The translations under genes and the position numbers were made by a program. A model generated the notes under the pieces. It was not told where the DNA came from and did no database searches. It saw nothing but the letters and a program-made list of their open reading frames with translations. A stretch of DNA of 11,322 bases from Bacteroidaceae bacterium. GTDB taxonomy: Bacteria; Bacteroidota; Bacteroidia; Bacteroidales; Bacteroidaceae. Below, piece after piece: positions 1 through 7,965 of this stretch. Each line of letters starts with the position of its first letter. Within the stretch, counting starts at the first letter, position 1. The stretch is from assembly GCA_017961965.1 (NCBI GenBank), contig JAGCWG010000571.1, positions 1 to 11,322 on the forward strand, written 5' to 3'.

Positions 1-125
1 ACATACACAACACAGGGCATGAGATTGGGATAGGATGAAGGCGGTCGCAATAGTAACTAAACATAGTTGTTGAGATTTGGGATGCAGCTTCTTGATGATA
101 ATAAACAATTAAAGGCAACACAAGC

Positions 126-1424
126 ATGAGAAGGTATTATTTTTCTTTTTGGCTATTGTTTCTTCTAAATAATATAGTAGCTGTGGCGTGCACTTCATTG
201 ATAGTTTCTGGCAAATACACTAATGACGGTCGTTCTCTGCTCTTGAAGAATCGTGATACGTATAATCTGTACAATCATGTGCTTACAGTAAAAGGAGAGC
301 GTTTTCAGTATGTTGCTATTGTCGCAGACGGTGATTCCTTACCTTATGCAGTATGGTCGGGACATAACGAGGCAGGCTTTGCTATTATCAATACGGCAGC
401 ATATAACCTGAATGAGAGACGTCCTGAGCGTGGACATGGTGCTGATGAGACAGCGTTGCTCCCTCAGGATGCTACATCCAAGAGACGCTATAGGCTTAAT
501 GATGGTGCCATCATGCGTAGGGCATTGGAGATATGTGGCTCGCTTGAAGACTTTGAACATTTTCTCGATACGTTGACTAATGCAGAGGGTGACTCTAATT
601 TTGGTGTTATTGATGCTCATGGTGGCGCTGCATATTATGAGGTGGGAAACCGTGCTGGCGATACTCGAGGATTGTTGAAATGGGAAAAGTTTGACGCTAA
701 TGACAAACGTGTTGCACCTTACGGTTATATCATACGAACCAATCATGGATTTTCGGGAGACCGTGAACGCGACAAGGGTGTGGAACGCTATCTTGCCATT
801 TCTGATTATATGTTGCCGCGTGGATTTACGTATCAGTATGATGCACGTGAATTTATTACGCAGATTCCTCGTATCCTGCGTCATGGATTGACTCATGTAG
901 ATCTTCGTGACTATGCTCCCGATGATGACTCACAGGCGGTGTTTCAAGCATTCAGAGATTTCATTCCACGTTATCAGACAAGTTGTACGATGCTGATACA
1001 AGGTGTCAAGAAGGGCGAAGAGCCTCGTCTTACTGTCAGTTGGACCATTGTGGGTAGTCCGCTGACAACCGTAGCTGTACCATTACTCTTGACTCCAGAA
1101 GGAGATTTACCCGAATTGCTTGACCGTAGGGATGGCAATGGCTCGAAGCTCAACCATTGGGGACTGGAACTGAAAAAGAAGTTATTCCCATTGACACGTG
1201 GAAGTGTGACCGACTATATTAATGTGGCTGCGTTGTACAATAAGGCAGGTACAGGTATTCTACAGAAGATTCTTCCCGTGGAGAAGTCAGTTCTTGACCG
1301 TGGTGAGGAGTTGCTGCAAAGGGTACGTACATCAGGAAAACTTGATGTTAAGGACGTTAAAGCGTATTATCGCTGGGTTGATGATGAAGTGTACAGACAA
1401 TATCATGTATTGTTTGGGTTTTAG
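126..1424 (+). CDS. Secreted linear-amide C-N hydrolase, C45 / choloylglycine hydrolase-like (Ntn-hydrolase)
   Basis: The 432-residue product is predicted to hydrolyse a linear amide bond (N-acyl amino acid, peptide or bile-salt-like substrate) in the periplasm or outside the cell. Residues 1-21 form a signal peptide with a basic start, a hydrophobic core and an A-V-A site directly before Cys22. In this Ntn-hydrolase group the N-terminal Cys is the nucleophile, so signal-peptide cleavage would itself expose the active site. Other family-like motifs are KNRD (41-44, the active-site Arg/Asp region), NFGVIDAHGGAAYYE (158-172, the Asp-x-x-Gly strand followed by Glu), RTNH (204-207, a conserved Asn) and the S/E-x-x-RY helix near 219-222. 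The ATG at 126 gives the complete signal peptide; no Shine-Dalgarno site is visible. It lies about 160 bases before susC on the same strand and may be a separate transcript. The C45-like (AAT) subgroup fits better than true bile-salt hydrolase. A lipoprotein reading of Cys22 is less likely because position -3 is Ala. Substrate unknown. Confidence 0.82.
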   Translation: MRRYYFSFWLLFLLNNIVAVACTSLIVSGKYTNDGRSLLLKNRDTYNLYNHVLTVKGERFQYVAIVADGDSLPYAVWSGHNEAGFAIINTAAYNLNERRPERGHGADETALLPQDATSKRRYRLNDGAIMRRALEICGSLEDFEHFLDTLTNAEGDSNFGVIDAHGGAAYYEVGNRAGDTRGLLKWEKFDANDKRVAPYGYIIRTNHGFSGDRERDKGVERYLAISDYMLPRGFTYQYDAREFITQIPRILRHGLTHVDLRDYAPDDDSQAVFQAFRDFIPRYQTSCTMLIQGVKKGEEPRLTVSWTIVGSPLTTVAVPLLLTPEGDLPELLDRRDGNGSKLNHWGLELKKKLFPLTRGSVTDYINVAALYNKAGTGILQKILPVEKSVLDRGEELLQRVRTSGKLDVKDVKAYYRWVDDEVYRQYHVLFGF

Positions 1425-1553
1425 AAAATAAGATATATTGCAAGTTTGGCATCTGTCTAACTTTATGAAATTCTTGGAAATGAAATGAGGCAAAAGGAAG
1501 TTGATAAGGGTAGAATTGCTATTTAACGGAAAAAGCAATACGGATTTACTTGA

Positions 1554-1561
1554 TATGTTTT
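1554..1561 (+). promoter_or_regulatory. Possible Bacteroidota -7 promoter element upstream of susC
   Basis: TATGTTTT matches the Bacteroidota -7 consensus TAnnTTTG at all positions but the last, and lies 27 bases before the susC ATG. No TTTG is seen at the expected -33 spacing, so this is a weak call made from position and partial match only. Confidence 0.25.
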
Positions 1562-1588
1562 AGGATGTTATATATTAAAAACTAAAAA

Positions 1589-4500
1589 ATGAACATGAGA
1601 GAAAAGAAACGAGTTTTATTAGCAGCGTTGGTATCCTTCGTGTCTGTTTATGGGGCTTTTGCCCAAACGATAAGCGGTACAGTTAAGGATCTACATACTG
1701 GTGAACCGATTATCGGAGCAACAATACGTGTTGGCAATGCCCGTGGGGTTGGTGTCGTGACAGATGCAGAAGGTAATTTCAGCATCAAGGTCAATAAGTT
1801 GCCTGTGTCCTTAGTGACGTCATTCGCAGGTTATCAGAAACAGAATGTTGTTGTGTATGATGATGAGGAACAGGTGAGCATCTCATTGAAGGAGAGTGCT
1901 CTTGCCCTCAACGAGGTTGTCATTGCCGTGCCTTATGGTCAGGTGAAGAAGGATAATTTCACTGGTTCTGCAGCATATATTTCAGGAGAACAGATAGCGC
2001 AGGCTCAGGTGAGCAACGTGTCGAAGGCGCTTGAAGGTACAGCTCCAGGTTTGCAGTCGTTCTCTTCTGCTGGTCAGCCTGGTAGTGGTGCCAATATTCT
2101 CATCCGTGGTGTCAGTTCGGCTAACTACTCCAACGAGCCATTGTTTGTGGTTGATGGTGTGCCTTATGGCGGTAGCTTAAATACACTCTCAAGTCAGGAT
2201 ATAGAGAATATCACGGTACTCAAGGATGCTGCCTCAACATCCCTTTATGGTTCGCGTGCAGCCAATGGTGTTATCATGATTACTACCAAGAAGGGACATC
2301 TTAACGAGAAAGCAAAGGTTGACTTGACTGCCAAGTACGGATGGTCACGCCGAGCTATAAGTGACTACAAGCAGGTGAACACCCAGCAATGGCTTGAGTT
2401 GTTCTGGGAGTCGCTCCGTAATTATCGTCAGGACCAAGGTTTCTCGGCTGATGAGGCGGCTACATGGGCTTCCGACAATTTTGTATCACGTCTTGGTATA
2501 AACCCTTATGGAACTAACTTCCCTAATCCGATAGGCGTTGACGGCAAATTGGTGGATGGTGCATCGCTCCTATGGGATTACGACTGGGATGACGCACTCC
2601 AGCTGAATGCGCACTATCAGGATTATACCTTGCGTGTAAGCGGAGGTACAGCCAATACACGCTATTTCTTCTCTGCTGGATATCTGGATGATCAGGGAGC
2701 ATACAAGGCTTCGGACTTCTCACGTTATACCTTGCGTGCAAATATTGATACTCAGATAAAGCCATGGCTTGAGGCTGGTGTGAACCTCGGTATGTCATAT
2801 ACTGTTACCAATGAGCCGCCACAGACGAGCGTACAGCTGCTCAGCCCTATATTCTATGCACGTAATATGCGAGGATGGATGCCAATCTATCAGCATGACC
2901 TGACAACGGGTGAGTTGCTCCTTGATGACTACGGCAATCCGCAGTATGACTATGGACTTTACCGTTTGAACAACTATAACGGTTACAATCTCGTTTCATC
3001 ACTTGACCATGACAGATGGCGTGACAAGCGTGAGACAGGTTCCATACGCAGTTTTATCAATGTGAAGCCGTTGAAGGGACTCAGTTATAAGTTTAGCATC
3101 AATATTGACTATAGTAATACTAATTCGCTCACATACCGCAATCCTGCTGTGGGCAAGTATGCAGCATCAGGTGGTTCTGTATCACATAACAATTCACGCA
3201 GTACTCGTGTGACTCTCAACAATATTGTGAGCTATGTTACAACATTTGACGATGTACATAATATTAACGTCATGGCAGGACAGGAATATTATGAGACAAA
3301 TAGTCACGGACTTAGCGGTAGCAGAACGGGAATCCTTACAGACGGCTACTATGAGCTGAGTATGGCTTCAACTATTTCAGGTTCAAGTTCAAGCAGTTCA
3401 GCATATAAGTTATTTAGTCTTCTTGGAAGTGCCAACTATAACTACGCGGAGAAGTATTATGTGTCAGGTTCTGTACGTTATGATGGTTCTTCACATTTTC
3501 ATCCTTCCCAAAGATGGGGTACATTCTGGTCACTTGGTGCGTCATGGAAATTGAGTAAGGAACAATTCCTCAGTGATGTGAAGTGGATTGACAACCTCAG
3601 TATCCGAACAAGCTACGGAGGTCAGGGTAATGATAACGGAGGCTCTACCTATCAGGCTTTGTTCGCTATCAGCAACAATCTTGGCAAGTCTGGTCTGAGA
3701 GCATCAACCTTGTCGTCTGAGGATGTTCATTGGGAGACAAACTTGAATCTGAATGTTGGTGTCGATTTCGGATTCTTCAACAATCGTCTTCAGGGTTCTG
3801 TAGAGTATTTCGTACGTCGTTCTAAGGACTTGTTGTTCGAACGTGAGCTTGTTCCTTCATCAGGTTTCACCAGCACCATTCAGAATATAGGTGCGTTGAA
3901 GAATTATGGATGGGAATTCAGTTTGTCTGGCTATCCTATAGATACAAAGGACTGGAAGTGGAAGATTGGTGCTAACCTGACATCGTACAAGAACAAGATA
4001 ACATCACTTCCAGAGGACGAGATGTGGAGTGGAAACCGCAAGTGGGTCGTTGGCGGCTCCTTGTATGACCTCTATGTAGTCGAGTGGGCAGGTGTCAATC
4101 CTGAGAATGGAAATGGTCAGTGGTGGTACACGAATGCTGATGGTGAGCGTGTGAAGACTGAGAGTTATTCGCAGGCAGATACAGATGAAAATAAAGTGTA
4201 TGTAGGTAAGTCTTTGCCTACGGTAAGCGGAGGCGTTAACACGGAGTTGACATGGAAGGACCTGTCTCTTTCTGCCCTCGTAAGCTTCTCTCTTGGCGGT
4301 CATATCATCAATAATGACTATTCGCACATCATGCAGCAGGGAGGACACTGGTACGCATGGAGTGTTGATATCCTTGATAGATGGACACCTGAAAACAGGA
4401 ACACGGATGTGGCAAAGATGACTTATTCACCTCAGAAGGTATATAATAAAGTTGACTCTCATTTCCTTCAGAGCAACTCTTATGCTCGTCTCAAGACATT

Positions 4501-4699
4501 GACTCTGTCATACAATGTACCTCGTCGCTTTATACGTCATACAGGTCTGCAGAGGGTGAATGTGTTTGTGCAGGGTGAGAATCTGTTGACTCTGTGCGGT
4601 CAGCAGGGACTTGATCCAGAACAGTCTTATGATGGCACAAGTAATTTCCGTTATCCAGCTATGAAGACATTCTCTCTTGGCTTGAACGTACAGTTCTGA
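1589..4699 (+). CDS. SusC/RagA-family TonB-linked outer-membrane transporter
   Basis: This 1036-residue outer-membrane beta-barrel should import a substrate captured with its SusD partner, using TonB/ExbBD energy. A signal peptide (1-25) ends in AFA before Gln26. A carboxypeptidase-regulatory-like domain follows (about 27-105, with GTVKD...GEPIIGATI). Then come a TonB-box-like stretch (NEVVIAVPYG, 108-117) and the plug domain (about 122-236), with the typical SusC motifs ALEGTAPGLQ, ILIRGVSS, PLFVVDGVP, ITVLKDAAS, LYGSRAANGVIMITTKKG. The rest is the barrel, ending in Phe as expected for BAM-assembled proteins. There is no extra N-terminal STN domain, so direct signalling to an anti-sigma factor is not expected. 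An outer-loop Ser run lies near residues 600-607. The ATG at 1589 is preceded by an A-rich leader; a second ATG at 1595 is also possible. It is followed by susD after 40 bases. Family call is very secure. Substrate is not; the neighbouring peptidase favours peptides over glycans. Confidence 0.96.
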   Translation: MNMREKKRVLLAALVSFVSVYGAFAQTISGTVKDLHTGEPIIGATIRVGNARGVGVVTDAEGNFSIKVNKLPVSLVTSFAGYQKQNVVVYDDEEQVSISLKESALALNEVVIAVPYGQVKKDNFTGSAAYISGEQIAQAQVSNVSKALEGTAPGLQSFSSAGQPGSGANILIRGVSSANYSNEPLFVVDGVPYGGSLNTLSSQDIENITVLKDAASTSLYGSRAANGVIMITTKKGHLNEKAKVDLTAKYGWSRRAISDYKQVNTQQWLELFWESLRNYRQDQGFSADEAATWASDNFVSRLGINPYGTNFPNPIGVDGKLVDGASLLWDYDWDDALQLNAHYQDYTLRVSGGTANTRYFFSAGYLDDQGAYKASDFSRYTLRANIDTQIKPWLEAGVNLGMSYTVTNEPPQTSVQLLSPIFYARNMRGWMPIYQHDLTTGELLLDDYGNPQYDYGLYRLNNYNGYNLVSSLDHDRWRDKRETGSIRSFINVKPLKGLSYKFSINIDYSNTNSLTYRNPAVGKYAASGGSVSHNNSRSTRVTLNNIVSYVTTFDDVHNINVMAGQEYYETNSHGLSGSRTGILTDGYYELSMASTISGSSSSSSAYKLFSLLGSANYNYAEKYYVSGSVRYDGSSHFHPSQRWGTFWSLGASWKLSKEQFLSDVKWIDNLSIRTSYGGQGNDNGGSTYQALFAISNNLGKSGLRASTLSSEDVHWETNLNLNVGVDFGFFNNRLQGSVEYFVRRSKDLLFERELVPSSGFTSTIQNIGALKNYGWEFSLSGYPIDTKDWKWKIGANLTSYKNKITSLPEDEMWSGNRKWVVGGSLYDLYVVEWAGVNPENGNGQWWYTNADGERVKTESYSQADTDENKVYVGKSLPTVSGGVNTELTWKDLSLSALVSFSLGGHIINNDYSHIMQQGGHWYAWSVDILDRWTPENRNTDVAKMTYSPQKVYNKVDSHFLQSNSYARLKTLTLSYNVPRRFIRHTGLQRVNVFVQGENLLTLCGQQGLDPEQSYDGTSNFRYPAMKTFSLGLNVQF

Positions 4700-4739
4700 T
4701 GTGATAACAAATCGTGATTATCAAATTATTGTTTGACTG

Positions 4740-6320
4740 ATGAAATACAATAGAATAATGGGTAAAACAAAAAATAGTATAGTAGTTCTGACGTTATTTC
4801 TTGGTGTAACGGGAATGTTGACATCGTGCGATTTGGAGACACCGCCAACATCTTCTGTAGATGTCAAGAGTGTGTTCGGAACGACAAGTGATGCAGAGAT
4901 GGTGCTTGAAGGTGTATGGCGTTACCTTATGGATACAAATAGTGGTGACAGAAATCCATCATGGGGAACAATACGCATGACGGATGACTGTATGGGTAAT
5001 GACATTGTCGAGACGAACCGTTATGGAGCCAATACACGTTATGACTTTACAGATATATACGGAAGAGCCAACAGCGCATGTTCATTGGTATGGTCGCTGA
5101 TATATGCAGGTGTGAATAATGCCAATAATGTCTTGGATAACATAGATGTTGCAATTGGTCAGAATGAAGAGCGCAACAGGATAAAGGGACAGGCTTATGC
5201 CTTGAGAGGCTACATGTATCTTGAATTGGCTTCACATTTTAGTTTCGCAATTGATAAGGATCCTAATGCTGTCTGTGGACCTATATATACGAGAACAACA
5301 GACTTTGCACAGGCAAGTGAGGGTGTGGCTGCAAGTAGTGTGAGCGAGGTTTATGCCCAGGCTATTTCCGACTTGAAGAATGCGTTGAACCTTATTCCTG
5401 CCAATTATGCACGAAGTGCCAAGTATCAGTTCAATCGTCAGGTGGTGCTCGGTCTTCTCTCCCGTGCCAACTTGTATTCACGCCATTGGCAGGAAGCAAA
5501 GGACTATAGTGATGAATTACTCTCACTCAACAGCTATCTCATGAGCGAGGATGAGTGGAAAGGTGGATTCAATCAGGTTAGTAATAATGAATGGATTTGG
5601 GGACATCCTCAGACAGCTGACCAGCATGGATACAGCCAGATACTCAACTATCTTAATACGACAGAGACGTCATCAACGTATTATAGCCTTATGGTGGATC
5701 CTTATTTCCGTGAACTGTATAATGATGGGGATTATCGTAAGGATCAGATTTATTGGTCACCAACTCCATCACAGAATCCTGCTACGGCAACACTCTTGTG
5801 GATGAGGAACGAGAAGTTCCGCTATTATGACTCAAACTCAAAGTATGGTGATGTCGTCCTGATGCGTGTGGGTGAGATTTATCTCATCAATGCGGAAGCA
5901 AACGCACGACTGGGCAATAATGCAGAAGCTATATCACGTCTGAATGCCCTTCGTGATGCACGTCGTGCTACTTTGGCAGAGTCAACCCTTGAGGGGGATG
6001 CTCTTGTAGAGGAGGTACTCGTGGAACGTAGAAAGGAATTGTGGGGTGAAGGATTCTCTTTGGTTGACATCATCCGAAACCAGAAAGCCGTTGAGCGTCG
6101 CGACTGGCCAGGAACGAACTATGACTACACTTGGGTGGATAACAATGGTAATGTCAAGTCACGCAGTATTCCGACTGCAGGTCATCGTGTCATCAATCTT
6201 CCTGATGGTACTCCATTTGTTCCTAACAGTAAGTACTACTTGTGGCGTATTCCAAATACAGAAGAGAATACAAACAAGCATCTGTATGAGAAATATCCTA
6301 AATTGTCAATATACAAATAG
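4740..6320 (+). CDS. SusD/RagB-family surface substrate-binding lipoprotein
   Basis: The 526-residue product is the lid and binding lipoprotein that sits on the SusC barrel at the cell surface. The signal peptide ends in a lipobox L-T-S-Cys30. The mature protein begins CDLETPP, typical of the family. The N-terminal helical TPR-like part runs from about 45 to 260 (AEMVLEGVWRYL, NNANNVLDNID, RIKGQAYALRGYMYLELA). The C-terminal SusD signature is strong: LMRVGEIYLINAEANARLGN (374-393), LNALRDARR (401-409) and ERRKELWGEGFSLVDIIR (429-446). The usual WRIP...N motif precedes the end at SIYK. The start could be the ATG at 4740 or the one at 4758; the second gives a more conventional 24-residue signal peptide. 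It follows susC by 40 bases and precedes the M28 peptidase gene by 14 bases, so co-transcription is likely. Ligand cannot be told from sequence. Confidence 0.95.
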   Translation: MKYNRIMGKTKNSIVVLTLFLGVTGMLTSCDLETPPTSSVDVKSVFGTTSDAEMVLEGVWRYLMDTNSGDRNPSWGTIRMTDDCMGNDIVETNRYGANTRYDFTDIYGRANSACSLVWSLIYAGVNNANNVLDNIDVAIGQNEERNRIKGQAYALRGYMYLELASHFSFAIDKDPNAVCGPIYTRTTDFAQASEGVAASSVSEVYAQAISDLKNALNLIPANYARSAKYQFNRQVVLGLLSRANLYSRHWQEAKDYSDELLSLNSYLMSEDEWKGGFNQVSNNEWIWGHPQTADQHGYSQILNYLNTTETSSTYYSLMVDPYFRELYNDGDYRKDQIYWSPTPSQNPATATLLWMRNEKFRYYDSNSKYGDVVLMRVGEIYLINAEANARLGNNAEAISRLNALRDARRATLAESTLEGDALVEEVLVERRKELWGEGFSLVDIIRNQKAVERRDWPGTNYDYTWVDNNGNVKSRSIPTAGHRVINLPDGTPFVPNSKYYLWRIPNTEENTNKHLYEKYPKLSIYK

Positions 6321-6321
6321 T

Positions 6322-6326
6322 GGAGG
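6322..6326 (+). promoter_or_regulatory. Shine-Dalgarno site for the M28 peptidase gene
   Basis: GGAGG lies 8 bases before the ATG at 6335, right after the susD stop codon. It is a good anti-16S match. The other + strand genes of this window start behind A-rich leaders without such a site, which is the usual state in Bacteroidota. It supports 6335 as the true start. Confidence 0.6.
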
Positions 6327-6334
6327 ATTAAAAT

Positions 6335-7933
6335 ATGAATAAAGGAAAATATTTGCTTCTTGGCTTTCTCGCAACTCAGTTGTTGAGTGTTTCTGCACAG
6401 CCAGAACGACGTTCTGAACGGCTCAAGACTTCAGTGGACGAGACAACTTTCCGAAAGCATGTAAGTGTTCTTGCTTCTGATGAATATGGAGGACGTAAGC
6501 CTCTTACACCTTATGAGCAGAAGACAATAGATTATATAGCAGGTGAGTTTCGTAACCTTGGATTGAAGCCTGCCAACGGTAATAGCTATTTTCAGGATGT
6601 CCCATTGGTCGATGCAACGGTCAAGGCTAAGGGCGGCAATTTTGTCGTGAAGGGTAAGAAGGGCCGTACCGTTGTCCGTGACTATGATGACGATATTATT
6701 TGGACTGCACATAAGGACAAGAAGATAAACATCAAGAATGCTGAGTTTGTCTTTGTCGGCTTTGGTATTAATGCTCCTGAGTACGGATGGAATGACTACG
6801 ATGGTATAGATGTCAAGGGTAAGGTCGTCGTGGCATTGGTTAATGACCCTGGATATTATGATCAGTCGCTTTTTGACGGTAAGCAGATGACATATTATGG
6901 CAGATGGATATACAAGTTTGAGGAAGCAAGTCGTCAGGGGGCAGCAGGAGTGCTTGTGGTTCATGATGACCGACCAGCAACGTATGGCTGGAATGTGGTA
7001 CAGGCATCATGGTGGGAACATAATCTTGAACTTGTCAACGATAATGACAATCGTGACCTTGTACTGTTCAAAGGTTGGATAACAAAGGCTAAGGCTTCAG
7101 AACTGTTTGAAAAAGCTGGTTATTCCTACGATGAGTTGCTGAGACGAGCACAGAGAAAGGACTTCAAGTCTTTCAGCTTGCAATCAAAAGCAGACATCTC
7201 TTTCGTCAATAACGTGTCAGTTGGCATTTCGCATAACGTGGCTGCAATCTTGCCTGGAACAGATTTGAAGGATGAGTATGTGGTATATACTGCCCATTGG
7301 GATCATTTCGGCATTGGTAAGCCCGTCAATGGTGACTCTATATATAATGGTGCAAGCGATAATGCCTCTGGAGTGTCAACAATATTGACAATAGCAAAGA
7401 AATTTGCCGAACTTGGAGTTAAGCCACGTCGTTCAATCCTGTTCTTGTCCGTCACTGCTGAAGAGGCTGTGTTGTTAGGTTCTCAGCATTATGTGATGCA
7501 TCCTCTTGTACCATTGGATAAAACTGTGGCTGTGCTTAACTACGATGGAACAGGTCCGTCTCCAGCAACGTATGATGTCGTGAATCATGCACAGAATACA
7601 GCCGACAAGTATGTTCGTATAGCAGCCGAGTCACAGGGAAGAAAATATATCCCAGTGAAGTCGAACACGGGATATCGTTCTGATCATTTCTCTTTTAACC
7701 GTGTTGGTGTTCCTACAATTGTTACACGTAACGGAGGCAGCCTTGTTAAGGAGGGCGCACGTGGCAGAAAGCCAGGTGTGTATCATCAGCCATCAGATGA
7801 ATATAGTGATGATTGGGATGTGTCAGGAACCATCCAGAATATAGGTCTGACGTTCTCTGTCGGATGGCAGATTGCCAATACGGATGAAAAGGTGGAATGG
7901 TATCCTGATGCACCATACCAACGAAAGAAATAA
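6335..7933 (+). CDS. Secreted M28-family zinc aminopeptidase with protease-associated (PA) insert
   Basis: The 532-residue exported metallopeptidase is predicted to remove N-terminal residues from peptides in the periplasm or at the surface. A signal peptide (1-21, ending SVSA before Gln22) is followed by a lead-in helix region (about 36-90). A PA-like domain (about 133-265, with FVFVGFGINAPEYGWNDYDG and VKGKVVVALVNDPG) is inserted before the catalytic core (about 295-515). Two-zinc M28 ligands appear in order: H321 in AHWDHFG (with D323), D342 in GASDNASG, E376/E377 (catalytic base and ligand), D404 in LNYDG, and H484 in YHQPSDEY. The conserved SDHFSF element is at 449-454. All expected metal residues are present, so it should be active. 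It starts 14 bases after susD, which ties peptide cleavage to SusCD uptake. An M28 dipeptidase or other amide hydrolase role is possible. Substrate preference cannot be read. Confidence 0.92.
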   Translation: MNKGKYLLLGFLATQLLSVSAQPERRSERLKTSVDETTFRKHVSVLASDEYGGRKPLTPYEQKTIDYIAGEFRNLGLKPANGNSYFQDVPLVDATVKAKGGNFVVKGKKGRTVVRDYDDDIIWTAHKDKKINIKNAEFVFVGFGINAPEYGWNDYDGIDVKGKVVVALVNDPGYYDQSLFDGKQMTYYGRWIYKFEEASRQGAAGVLVVHDDRPATYGWNVVQASWWEHNLELVNDNDNRDLVLFKGWITKAKASELFEKAGYSYDELLRRAQRKDFKSFSLQSKADISFVNNVSVGISHNVAAILPGTDLKDEYVVYTAHWDHFGIGKPVNGDSIYNGASDNASGVSTILTIAKKFAELGVKPRRSILFLSVTAEEAVLLGSQHYVMHPLVPLDKTVAVLNYDGTGPSPATYDVVNHAQNTADKYVRIAAESQGRKYIPVKSNTGYRSDHFSFNRVGVPTIVTRNGGSLVKEGARGRKPGVYHQPSDEYSDDWDVSGTIQNIGLTFSVGWQIANTDEKVEWYPDAPYQRKK

Positions 7934-7965
7934 CTTGATGTCTTATCATTATTTTTGTGAACAAT

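Noticed and set aside
1..38. Possible C-terminal ends of an upstream gene (frame 1 reads TYTTQGMRLG then TAG at 31-33; frame 3 ends in TGA at 36-38)
   Set aside because: Only ten or so residues are visible and nothing in them identifies a family or decides between frames.
72..79. GAGATTTG, a partial match to the Bacteroidota -7 promoter element upstream of the amidase gene
   Set aside because: The first base of the consensus is wrong and no TTTG is found at the -33 distance, so support is too thin.
339..896. 185-codon open frame on the - strand inside the amidase gene
   Set aside because: It is antisense to a well-supported enzyme, has no recognisable domain or signal, and looks like a codon-usage shadow.
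2623..2738. Short direct repeat TTATACCTTGCGTG (2625-2636 and 2727-2738 region) within susC
   Set aside because: Both copies encode YTLR in beta strands of the barrel (YTLRVS, YTLRAN), which explains the similarity.
4702..4723. Short inverted repeat TGATAA / TTATCA between susC and susD
   Set aside because: Six A/T-rich pairs with a 10-base loop and no T run; too weak to call a terminator or operator.
6431..6964. 177-codon open frame on the - strand inside the M28 peptidase gene
   Set aside because: The opposite strand encodes a peptidase with all metal ligands intact; the antisense product is Cys/Ile-rich without family features.
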